Positions 48,001 to 60,000 of a stretch of DNA of 64,000 nucleotides are shown one piece after another. The notes under the pieces were generated by a model that was not told the DNA's origin, did not search any database, and worked only from the letters and a program-made list of their open reading frames with translations. A program made the translations under genes and the position numbers. Source of the stretch: Kryptolebias marmoratus (taxonomy: Eukaryota > Chordata > Actinopteri > Cyprinodontiformes > Rivulidae); assembly GCF_001649575.2 (NCBI RefSeq), contig NC_051452.1, forward strand, positions 16,217,421 to 16,281,420, given 5' to 3'. Each line of letters opens with the position of its first letter. The stretch's first letter is position 1.

Positions 48001-51000
48001 NNNNNNNNNNNNNNNNNNNNNNNNNNNNNNNNNNNNNNNNNNNNNNNNNNNNNNNNNNNNNNNNNNNNNNNNNNNNNNNNNNNNNNNNNNNNNNNNNNNN
48101 NNNNNNNNNNNNNNNNNNNNNNNNNNNNNNNNNNNNNNNNNNNNNNNNNNNNNNNNNNNNNNNNNNNNNNNNNNNNNNNNNNNNNNNNNNNNNNNNNNNN
48201 NNNNNNNNNNNNNNNNNNNNNNNNNNNNNNNNNNNNNNNNNNNNNNNNNNNNNNNNNNNNNNNNNNNNNNNNNNNNNNNNNNNNNNNNNNNNNNNNNNNN
48301 NNNNNNNNNNNNNNNNNNNNNNNNNNNNNNNNNNNNNNNNNNNNNNNNNNNNNNNNNNNNNNNNTTAATGTTAAATATCATCGGATACTGAAGTGGGAGC
48401 TTAGGAGTTATGCTTAGTATAGCATTGGAACAATTTATATCCCCAACAAAAACCTTTCTAAAACCACAAAAAATCACTTCCTTCATCAGAATATCCTACC
48501 TGTTAAATATAAGCGGGTAGCACAAATAGATCTATGCATTAAAAGCAGCAAGTGTCTGAAAAACATTACAACTTACATACAAAAAAAACTTCAAAAACAC
48601 TCCACATAAATAAATTTTACTTGTCTGAATTTTTTTTATGTACAGACATGCATCTTTTAATGGTTTAAAATAAAAATAAAAAATAAGAAAAGTCTAGTTA
48701 TTTCCATGCAGTGTCCAGAAAGAGGTGTTGTTCAGCTTGTAGGGCACCACAACTGCTTCCACCCACCTCCATCATCATCATCATATGTAATAACTTTTTG
48801 TCACAACAAAAAATAGTGGCTGGTAAAATATTTGAGTGGCTGGTAAAAAATTTTGTCCACCAGCCACTATGGCTGGTTTACAAAATTTTTAATTTCCACC
48901 CCTGATTACAACAAAAACAAATTGAGCAACACAAAGTGCCTTACCTCCTTGGCTACTTTTACATTTGAAGAGTGACCAGGTAAACATCTGATATGTGCTC
49001 TGAACTTAATAGCTTCTGAATTCTCTTTGTGTAAACTATCCTGCTCTCTGATTGTTCAGGCACTGGTGAATGACATCCACACCATCCAACCCAGCGTCAA
49101 TGGTATCAACGAAGTGGGCCTGTACCTCAAAAAGGAGGCAGAGCCACCGTTTGCCATCCACATCCAAAAAGAATTGGACGAACTTAACTCTCAGTGGGAG
49201 AATATCTGCAAACAGGTATGTCACATTTAACCATCCTCCAGCTCTGATTTACTAACACATCTTTGGTGGGGGCAATTTTGGATTTCGCACTTCCATCTAA
49301 TTCACAAGGTTCTCGCAAAGTGTCCCAGTCATTTGAACGATGTCTGACTTCCCTGGTGCAGTTTTCCCACATTTAAATAAGGTATTATGCTGCATTTAAA
49401 GGAAAACTCACACATATTTATGAAAATAAAACGTCATGGCAAAAGTCATCTGATTCTCAAAACATGGTCATTGTTATGGGAGAAAAAATGTTCCTGTGAG
49501 GACAAGGCAGATTGTGATTGTGCAGTAAGGACACCTTCATTCTTCTGTGTTCTGGTGCAAAACAAGTGTTAATTGTTCACATCTGCTGGGTGTGTTTGCT
49601 TCACCATATAAATAGCACTCAGAAATGGAGCAAAAAGCAGGAACAGATGTTGAAGCTAAATTGGAGCAGATAGCATGCGGTAGTGAACCTGCCCCTCTGT
49701 ATATTTTTGTTTAAAGTACAAAGTACTGGTACAGGCATTCATATTCCTCTTCTGTGTAGGCCTATGCAAAGAAGTCGGCTCTGAAAGGAGGCCTTGATAA
49801 AACAATGGCATTAAGGAAAGAGATGCAGGAGATGCAGGAATGGATCAACCAGGCTGAAGAAGATTATCTGGAGAGAGACTTCACATACAAGACCCCTGAA
49901 GAACTACGCAAGGCTGTCGAGGAACTCAAGGTTTGTAAATTGAGCATAATCCCAAGAAACAGAGCTGCAGGAATGAGAAGTGTGAGCGCAAGTTTAGAAC
50001 CGAGTATAAAAACATACAACACAGAAGGCCTAGCATTAAAAGTTGTATGAAAAGTTTAAAAAACTTATTTTGCAAAATTAGTTACACTTAAAGTATTATT
50101 TGAACTCTCACCTACTACCACATTCCATTTTAGTCAATATCTGTAAAATTGACTAAGTTAAAGCCATTTTCATGTTTTTGCGGATTAGATGACTCCAACA
50201 GTTATTGGCATAGTTTTAAGGTAAGATCTTGTGTGATGTGTAGTGCTCAAAATATGTGTTGGGGAACGCTTTCATCTCCTAACAGACAAATGTGAATTCA
50301 GCGAGACTGCAATTGAAAATTTGTCCATTTCCTTGCAGTTTTGAGTTGCCACCTACTGTCCAACAAATAAGGTCTCAGCAGACCAAAAAGGGGCAGGTCT
50401 TCCCAGCCTCTCTGAATGGGTGGGTTAGACTCATGAAGTGTGATTGGCCCAAATAAACTAAAGGGGTTTAGGAGGCAGGTTGGACACACAAAATGTGATA
50501 AGCCAAATCCACAGAGTCAGGAAGTAGAAAGCACCAGCTTACATTTGCCAATGTTTCAAGGAATTCTTGGACCATTTATTTATGTTCTGTCTTACAATAA
50601 AATTAGATGATGCAATAAACTATTTTTAACCTATGTGTCTTTTTTTGTTAAAACCTTTAATGTAGATAGTGACTATACTTATCAGACTTTGTATTTTTAC
50701 ACATCATTTGTTGTATAACTCTGATCCCTTCATATATTTAAAAAATGCAACCAGAAGACCTGCACATGGACTGTTTTTTTCTGAAATTAATAACAGGCAT
50801 GACACTTTTATTAAAGCCTTCTAAATATGTCAGTATGGTTATTAGAATCTGTTTATTCTTTAGCTTTTAGCTATCCCCTAGTTCAGCTTTAGCAAATTTA
50901 AGCTTGCATGTCCTATTTTGGAACATCCTGATTCAGCCAATCATGTTTTGCAATCCAATCCGCCCATTCTAGGCGGACACTCCCACTTTGTGGACAACCC

Positions 51001-54000
51001 ATCGCTTTGTGTTCTGTAGGGAGACTTCTTACTCAGCATTTGCATCTACCCGTAGCTAGTTAGCTTTGATATAATTATGACTTATATCAAATATGGTTTA
51101 ACACTTTAAGTCAGCTGAGTTAAAAAATAAAGACAAAAAAAATAGGTTTAACAGTTGTTTACAGACTTTTCATGAACCAGGCTTGAAGCAGGATACATTC
51201 ATGGATAGTTCATTGAAACTTGGTCTTGAATTCATCCATCCATCTTCTTCCGCTTATCGGGGGTCGGGTCGCAGGGGTAGCAGCCTAAGCAGGGAGACCC
51301 AGACTTCCCTCTCCCCAGCCACTTGGGCCAGCTCCCCTGGGTGAATCCCAAGGCGTTCCCAGGCCAGCCGAGAAACATAGTCCCTCCAGCGTGTCCTGGG
51401 TCTTCCTCTGGGCCTCCTCCCGGTGGGACGTGCCCAGAACACCTCACCAGGGAGGCGTCCAGGAGGCATCCTCACCAGATGCCCGAGCCACCTCAACTGG
51501 CTCCTCTCGACGTGGAGAAGCAGCAGCTCTACTCTGAGTCCCTCCCGGATGACCGAGCTTCTCACCCTATCTCTAAGGAAGAGCCCAGATACCAAGTCTT
51601 GAATTCTTTACAAAAAAAAAAAACTTTTTCCTGTGAATAAGCAGTGTGGGTGTCAACATTGACAGATTCATAGTTAGGGCTCAGATCCAACCTTTTACTT
51701 TCTTTTTTTTTCATGAAATTGACCGGTCAATGGCAATAATGCCCCCAGGATGCTTTTCTTTTATTGCTGAAATCCTTTTCACTTACAGCTTTGAGATTAT
51801 TTTTTGCCAGTTCCTTACTTCTACTTTTCACATTCTTTAATTTTTTTCCACCAGTTTGCATCAAGTTTTTTGTCTTTAAACACTTTATAATATATTTTTT
51901 ATGTGAATTTCTGGCTCTCTTTGCTTTGTTAAATCCCAGTAAGCTTCAGCAGTAGAAGTCTTTCACCCTGCTTCATGAAAAACTAACGGATTTCAATCTC
52001 CTTGTTCTTACTGATATTGCCCTCCTTGCTCTTCTCAACTTTTCAACCTCTTCTATACTCCCACATTCGACTCTGAATGGAAACGAAACTCAGTTTATTC
52101 TTTTGTTCTGCTCAGTTTTTCTGCTCCATGCCTCAGTGGAAGAGTATGTGCTAAAATGCTTCTTTCCACTTTTATGTTATTGTAGCCATCCCTCAGTCTA
52201 CTGCATATTTATCTTCCAGTTTTACTCTATTATTTAGAAAATATTAAATATTTTTATTGCACCATTTTCTCAGATTATGAGCTGATATTGTTGGCTTCTG
52301 AGATAGCAGGCAGTATGAGATCTGTTTTCAGTCACCACTTAGCTTGTAGCAATTGGCATCCCAAGGTTTGCACCTTAAAAGGGATAAAACAAAGGCTGCA
52401 AAAACTATCACATAAAAAGTATTAAAGGCTTTTATTAGGAGCCAAATAATTTACATCCTCCTATGATAAGCAAAAAAAAATCAGAGAAAAAAGTAGGAGG
52501 AAAAGATTCTTCCTGCCACAGCCAATTGAACTTCAAAAACCCAAATGTGCTCAAACTCAGTCAATCTTACAGACATTGAGTGAAAATGTGGCATAGTAGT
52601 AGCTGAGACATATCCCCAAAGCTTTTTTGGTAAAAAATTTTCCATTACCTATTTGAGTCAACTCTGTCAGTCCGTTAGCCCCATAGCTGTCATGATCTAT
52701 GGGGTGGATTTGAATTCAATTTTCAGGAAATAATCCTTAGATGTACATCTACAAATAAATAATGTTTGAAAAGTGGCATTTGTTTTTTTCTTTCTTTGTC
52801 TGTTTGTCAGAGGGCCCAGGAAGAGGTCCACTCCAAAGAGCTGAAGGTGAAACTCCTGACTGACAGCGTGAACAGTTTCATTGGTAAGGCCCCGCCCACG
52901 GCCCACGATGCTCTGCGCTCAGAGCTGGACGTGCTGACAGCCAACTATCAGCGCTTGTGTAGTCGACTGGATGGGAAATGTAAAACTCTCGAGGTGCAGT
53001 ATCCTAGTCTTCTTCTGTCTTCTGTCAAACTTTAATAGGTTGTTTAGAATTTTAAGTAAATGGTTTTATATTGTTTAAGCTGCCATTAAGGGATGTAATA
53101 ATATTTTTACATGGTGCAACTAGACTAAAATGATCACTTTCAGAGAATTATCCCTCAGCTGTTTTATTATGTAGACGAGTATAGAGTATAGATATTACAT
53201 AAACTATTTTATTTACCAGCTGAACATTTTGGATTTGTAAAACTGAACTCATGAACTTTAGTAATGAAAGACAATATTTATCACTCAGCTTTGAGCCCCA
53301 TCTTGGGCAATGTTGTTTGATGTTTGCAGACGACATTGTGATCTGTAGTATGTAGGGAACAGGTGGAAGAGAACCTAGAGAGGTAGAGGAATCTTTTTTT
53401 ACTGTTATTTTTTGCTCATTTTCACTCTAAATCATCAGTCTTACTGACTTGTAAACTGTTAACCATGTCGTTAATGCAATAAATTTTTACTAAAAAAATT
53501 GTTAATCTTCTTCCCTTTTTTAAGAAGATTATCAGCAACATGTTCCTTTGTTTAGCACTTAATGATTGTATATAATTAGCTTTTCTGAAAGGTAATCTCT
53601 TTTTCTCACCTGCTGCTATAAGGCAAAGATGGAGCAATAATGTTTTTTTTGCCTGTGTCTGTGTGTTTGTTTGTTTGTCTGTACAGGTAGCAAAATATCT
53701 CATGAACCCCAAAAAGGGATTTTAATGAAACCTTCAGAAAGTGGGTCAACATCTACAACTGAATAACATTTAGAGTCAGTCTAATTCAAGATGGCTGCAA
53801 CAACAAAGCAATCTTAGCAGTCACAAAAACTACTATAACTCAGTTTTATGGCTATTAAGCTAAACTGTTGTGGTAGTAGCTGAGACTAATACCCAACAAA
53901 TATTCTGACAGACTGTGCAAGATCTTTTGTTTAAAATTTTGCCATTGCTTATTTGGAGTCAACTTACTTTGATAACAGATGACTATCGCTTGAACCCCTA

Positions 54001-57000
54001 CAAGGCCATCAATAAAACTTTCAGGAAATATTCAGTCGATGATCATCTACAACTGATAAAATTTTGAAGCTAATTCAAATCAAGATGACCCCCACGGCCA
54101 ACTGACCTTAAAAAACTGGTTATATTTAGTCAGTTTTACACATTTTTTGCTATCGTTTGATGCGGTAGAAGCTGAGTACAGTACTCTAAGTGTTAGTCAT
54201 TGTGTAAGATTTTTGCTTAATTCTCTAGGATTAATTGTTTGATCCAACTCTGTTAACAAAATATCTCATAAACCACTGAACAAAAATGATTGAAACTCTC
54301 ATAAAGTAATAATTGAAGGCTTGTCTACAACTGATAAGCTTTTGGAGACCACTTTAATCAAGGTGGCCAACCTTAGCAAACACAAAAATGGATATAACTT
54401 AGCCAATTTTACAAATATTGAGCTGGAGTCAGTCCAATTTAAGATGGCTGCCACAGCTAATTGACATTAGCAATACAAAAATGGCTATAACTGTCAATTT
54501 TACAGATAATGAGTTAAAAGTTAATATGGTAGTATCACAGCACATATTTTGAGCATGAGATCTTGCATAAGGTTATTTACAAGGTTCGACCAAAACAACT
54601 ACAACTTTATCATTTCTCAGCAAAATAAATTGATCTTTGTCTAAAACTCTGGCCTAAAAGGCAGCAGGTGATATACAGACCTTTAAAGACTGCTACAGCT
54701 ATTCTTTTTTTTTTTTTTACATTTTACAAAACTAGAAATGCTGTTAAATGAAATTACTTTTGTGATATCTGTGTTTTGGTTTTGAATTTTTTCTTTTAAT
54801 AACAGTTGAGCAGCAGAACAACAACTTGCCCCAAGAGAGGTGATTATATATTTTCTACTAGGGATTATACAGTGACACCTTTGGAAAGCTTGTTTCTGTT
54901 CATGTTGTCAGAGGGTGGATGCTGTATATATTATAAGACAGGAGGGAATGGACAGTTAGTATGACTGCACAACATTGAGCTGTTTTATTCAATTTTAAAT
55001 ATGTTCTTCAAATTAAAGCTCAATGAAATTAAGCAATATTTTATGAGCATGTAAACCCTAATGAGTAACCTCAAAAAATTATTCAGCTAAAATTGTATGA
55101 TAAAAATAATTTAAATAGATACAAAGAGAATATCTTATTCAGGTGAAAATGTTTCCCTGAAAAATTATGTACACTGAAATCTCTTTAAATTGACTATGAG
55201 GTGGCAGTGGTTCAGGTGCTGAAACAGTGGCCCAATAATCAGAAGGCTGGTCACACCATCCCCCCTATGTATGGCAGAAAAAACACAAAGACTAGCACAG
55301 AAAGCAGAGTAGTGTAGCTGTGTATGAGTGAATAGTAAGGGTGTAACGGTACTTCTAGGTCACAGTTTGGTACTTATTTTAGTATGAGGATCACAGTTTG
55401 CTGCATCAAGAAAGAAAAACAAATGCTACTTTTATTTAATTCTTTGTTACAGACAGTAATTCACTTAGAAGCAGAAACAAAAAAAACCAAACCATTCTTT
55501 TTAGTGGGGAGGGTCAAAAAGGAGCAATCATGTACAGCACGATAAGATTTGTCAGCTGAAAACTTAACTGTAAAATAAAAGTCATACATTGCTGTCTATT
55601 TGTATCATATCTGAACTGTAAACAGTAACTGCACAGTAATTTTTTGAGAAAAAAATTATGAAAATAAAATAAAAATAAAAAAGACTTCATGCAAAATAAA
55701 AAGCAATGCAGAACTGAATAATATTTCCCAATGTGAGAATGCAAAGTAAATTAAATGTAAAACACAAACTTCTCAGCAAGCTGAGTGCTAGTGTGAAAAA
55801 ATGATGCTTGATATTAGGGATATTAAATAAATATACTAATTGCTTGCCACAATACTTTTCAAAGGATTCTACGCGACACGATTGCTTGCTATACATGCAT
55901 TGTCTTCCTTCACTGCAGCTGTCTGTGATCACTGGCACCACAGAAGTTTTTACAAAGCACTAATTTGAATCATACATGTAGGTCTTTAAGCTTCTGTGTG
56001 CTATTCTAAACTAAACATGCTTTTGTTGGTGTAGAGTACTTCAGATAGTATTTTCCTTTGTTTCCTTTCTGTCACTAGCAACCAAAGCAAAAAAGTTAGG
56101 TAAAATGGATTATCTGTGACTGACGTATTCATCATCTAATTCCCTGTACTCAACCTAAACATCTGTACCGAACCACCACTGTACAAATACATGTACCATT
56201 ATACCCTTAGTGAAGTTGAAACACATTTAAAATAAAAATCTTGTGCAGCCTAAACATGGTTTAAAAATGTTATCCAAATGGAATTCATTACTGAGAGCAT
56301 TAAAAGTATTCAAACAAAAAGAAATTCTTGAAGGAATGCATATCGCCTGTCACCATACATGCCAAAATTTGAAACAAAGATCCTGTGCAGTCTGTTAGCA
56401 TGCTTTTGAACTGAGCACTGATAACACAACAAATGGTCTCTCTCCTCTTTAGCATGAAGAATATGGTATCTGTGACTCCCAAAAAGAATTTCAAATTTGG
56501 ACTTGTCTGACCACAGACAAGTTTTCCAGTTTGCCTCAGTCCAGTTTAATTGAGCTTTGGTCAAGAAAAGACGACAGTTTCTGTATGATGTTCACATCTG
56601 GCTTCATCCATTCACACCATCAGTGTGTGAATGGGTGGATAACTGATTGTAGTGTGAAGCACTTTGGAGTCCTCGAACTTGATGATGCGCTATGCAAGTG
56701 CAGACCATTTTCTAAAAATGGTCCAATTTCTTGGTAATGTAATTTAATTTTTACTACGTTCCAATGTAAATAAAATGCTTATATGTGCAAGGTTTCTCTC
56801 AGAAAAGAGGCTAAGCCTGGTGGTAGGTGGCAGGTCACCGGCCGATCGTCGGCCGACCGTGATTTAGTAAAAAAAAATGAATAAAGTTGACAGGAAAGTT
56901 AAAAATATGGCTATTTATTATGTGATATACTGTAAAACTACAGTTTAACAAAAAAGCACTTTTGAAATACTTTTTTAAACAAAAATACATTTAAAATAAA

Positions 57001-60000
57001 TACTAATTGTTTGCACCTAATTTGAATCCAAATTTGAGTCACATTTACAAATAAATTAAATTAACATGAATGAAAAAATGCAAACAAGGCACCAACACAC
57101 GTCTCACATCAAGGCCAATGAATAACAACAGAGAACTGAAAATTAGAGAGATGGTGTCCTGTACTCTGCTTTTTGTGGCACAGGCTGCATGTTGGATCAC
57201 TACATGTAACAACAAAACAAAGCATATCTAATGCTGAAGTTAATAGCATCATTTTACTGGTAAACAAGGATAATATTTTCACTAAGCACAAAACATGCTT
57301 ACCATATTCGGTTTTGTAAAGCCACGCGCTGAATTTTAGCTCAACTAACCATTGTTGGTCAAACCTGCTCATTCGATGTTTATTGCTGTGGCTCCGATGA
57401 CCTGCTAACTCCAACTGTAGCTGAAGGAGGGTCGGCCTCAGGGCTCATTAGAGTCACACAGGGCTCCACGCTAATACAGGCGAACCAGCTCCGCTAGAGC
57501 ACCGAAATCATCCCTTACGAATGGAGCGCGGCACGCACGGTCTGCGCCAAGTTCTAAAAGGTGCACGACGTGATACTGCACGGGACCTTCGCGCAGGGTC
57601 AGGGACAGGGCAATTGCGTCACTGTTGCCTCGCGTACCCACGTGCAGTGAGGTAGATAAAGGCAGCAGTTTTGGGGGTGCGGGTGAAAAAAAAAAAAAAA
57701 AATGACGTATTTATAATAAACAAGCAGAGCTTAGCCTGGCGGCAGGGTCAACAAAGCCTGGCGACCCGCCAGGCTTTTAGTACTCTGAGGGAAACCCTGT
57801 ATGTGTAAATTATTACATTCTATTTTCATTTACATTTTACACAATGTCCCATTTTTTTCAGTATTGTGGTTGTAGATATACTGATTAAACTTGCAAATGC
57901 TGAGTAGATGCTTTTGTGTTAGAGCTCTATGTGTGAATATAAAGCTAACAAAAGCAGACAGCCACACTCTGCTGCTGTCACTTGTACTTGTAACACTCTC
58001 ATTTCCTTTTTTGTTTTCTCAGTGTCTCCCACTTTTATTACCTTCTTTCTCTCTCCTGTTCATCGTATGTCTTATATTTGAGACACTCATATTAGAGTTA
58101 TTAAAAAGTATACCCTATGAATTTGAGAGCTTTGGGTAAAACAAACTGAGTACTTCTCACTTCAGTTCTGTTGAGCTTATATCTATACCCAGTTCACAAG
58201 TCCTCTCAATGCAATTTATAAAACACAAAACGCTAAAAGGTCCAATGTGAATTTATGCAGTCAAATTTATTTTAATTCAATCCAGCTGTCTTGAATGTTT
58301 TAATTTTATGAAGATTTTGTCTTGCGATTGATTGATGACCTTCCAATTTTTTGGAAATGACCTTTAGCCATTCCCAGATTGATGGGCAGCAGCAGCTGCT
58401 TCTGTAAGGTCATTGCTGATGTTGTTCCGTCTTGGCATTTTGTTAACACTCACCTGTATGCTCAAGAGCAGCAAGCCAACAAAACCTGCTTTTATACAGG
58501 TGATCAAACTGGTGATCAGTTAATCAATACATTTGTTCAAAAACACGTGTTTGATACTAACCCCAACCTTTAATTCTTATGAAAGTAGTACGGATAGACC
58601 GTGTTGCATACTGCTTCTGCTTTCATTCTTTTCTATAAACACTGTGTGTGTGTGGGTGTGCGTGTTTGCAGGAGGTTTGGGCATGCTGGTGCGAGTTGCT
58701 GTCTTACTTGGAACAGGAGAATGCTTTCTTGGATCAGCTGGAGCAGAAACTGGATGAAACAGAAAACTTGGAAGGAAGAGCTGAGGAGCTGCAGGAAGCT
58801 CTGGATGTAAGTATCATGAGAAGGCAGAAGACTCTCCACAGTCTAACTCTGTTGGAATAAAATGGTTATTCGGTTTTAGACAAAGGAACAAGAACTCCTT
58901 TTATATTACAAGACTCGATGGTTATCTTTATTCAGTTCAGAATTTAGAAAAGGACAATGATTCCTCATACAGCTTTAAGTAGTTTATTGCTAAAAATAGA
59001 AACAGAATTACTAAATACAATAAATGTGAGAAAATTACATTTTTGTTTTGTTGAGTTTGGACAAAATAGCTTGAAGGCAATCATGATACCCTGATATGCC
59101 CTGATGCACTCTAAGTACTTGCCAAAAAGGTCCTATTTTCCACATCCTTGAGGCACTCTTTTCCACCCTCAACACCTGCCCTGGGCAACTTTTGGATCAC
59201 ATGTCCACAACGTTGCCACAACCAAGATCACACCCTAGGCATGCGGTCAACGTTGCTGGTCCTGTTTCAGTTTCTCAAAAACCCAGCCATGCTGGTGCGC
59301 ATGGGCTCTATTCCATGAATATGCTGCCACCACTGTCTCCCATGCTTCATTTTTGGGGCCACCTTTATGAGAAACCACCACAACTTCACTGTGGAAGTTT
59401 TGGACACTTTCAAAACAGTCTTTAACCTATCACATGCAATTGGGAGCCCAAGAGACTAATAATGTGTATCTAAAAACCTTGCCATGACCCTTCAAAAACT
59501 ATTCACATTCTGGTTGATGGCTGAAGAAGATTGATGATGGTGTTGTCATTTCTAATCCCAGGGCAATAAGCAAACAGCAATGGTGCTAGAAGTGACCTGA
59601 TAACAGTCTGTCCAGGACTTTCAGGATGGGTTAGCTTTTTGCTTAATTGTTGGAGACAGATTATTCACTGAGGATGTCCATGTTGTTTCGCATTAAGGGA
59701 AAACTCTAGAAGTTGTGATTAGATGAAATCATGGTAATCAAATCAGCCTGAAGCCTTTTATAATCTATTCTGCATTGCAAAGGTGCACTAGGACCTTCTG
59801 TGACTGACTGCAAGCTGCCCAGAAACATTTTTATGCCAATTTCATATAAACAAGTACTTATAAAAACACAAAATGCAAAGAAAATCAGAAACAAAGCATC
59901 AACATGATACTAATTAGAATCTCTGCAATTTCTTATGAAAAAAAAAAAAAAAAAAAAAAGTTTGACTAAATGTACATACATAGGTGATATCAGTGCAGCT

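Larger units (their letters stand above)
46572..48944. mobile_element. Tc1/mariner-like DNA transposon, split by a hAT insertion
   Basis: Inverted ends are visible: left GTAAGGACATTTGTGTT, later AATGCTTCTTGGCAATAAATC, AAGCCTGTTTATTT and CCTTAAAT; the right end gives the same series in reverse complement (GTAAGGCACTTTGTGTT from 48944, then from 47360 inward). Terminal repeats therefore run to about 115 bp. The inner 46780-47300 resembles a decayed transposase on the minus strand but no catalytic motif is intact. The empty element would be about 830 bp, so it is deleted internally. Confidence 0.7.
46349..49059 (+). other. dmd intron 24
   Basis: It is almost wholly a Tc1/mariner-like element (46572-48944) with a hAT element inserted in it (47370-48904) and a 629-N gap inside the hAT. 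The short remainder holds a (TA)n run near 46440 and the splice acceptor. Confidence 0.8.
49931..52810 (+). other. dmd intron 26
   Basis: It holds composite repeat copies at 50080-50370 (minus) and 52530-52770 (plus) and a Rex3-like LINE 3' end at 51233-51600. Between them, 50380-51230 and 51610-52530 show nothing recognisable. Confidence 0.7.
52994..58671 (+). other. dmd intron 27
   Basis: It carries a tandem array of the composite repeat (53680-54640), a SINE-like piece at about 55195-55330, hAT elements at 55336-56209 and 56788-57799, a Tc1-like fragment at 56310-56590 and an L2-type tail at 56600-56760. The stretches 53000-53680 and 57810-58370 show nothing recognised. Confidence 0.7.

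Noticed and set aside
53680..54640. CRISPR-like array
   Set aside because: Units are about 280 bp, diverged and without spacers, in a vertebrate intron.
59192..59425. 77-codon frame with Pro/His-rich product as a new gene
   Set aside because: No domain, no splice context in dmd's frame and no codon bias that I can see; more likely a decayed repeat.
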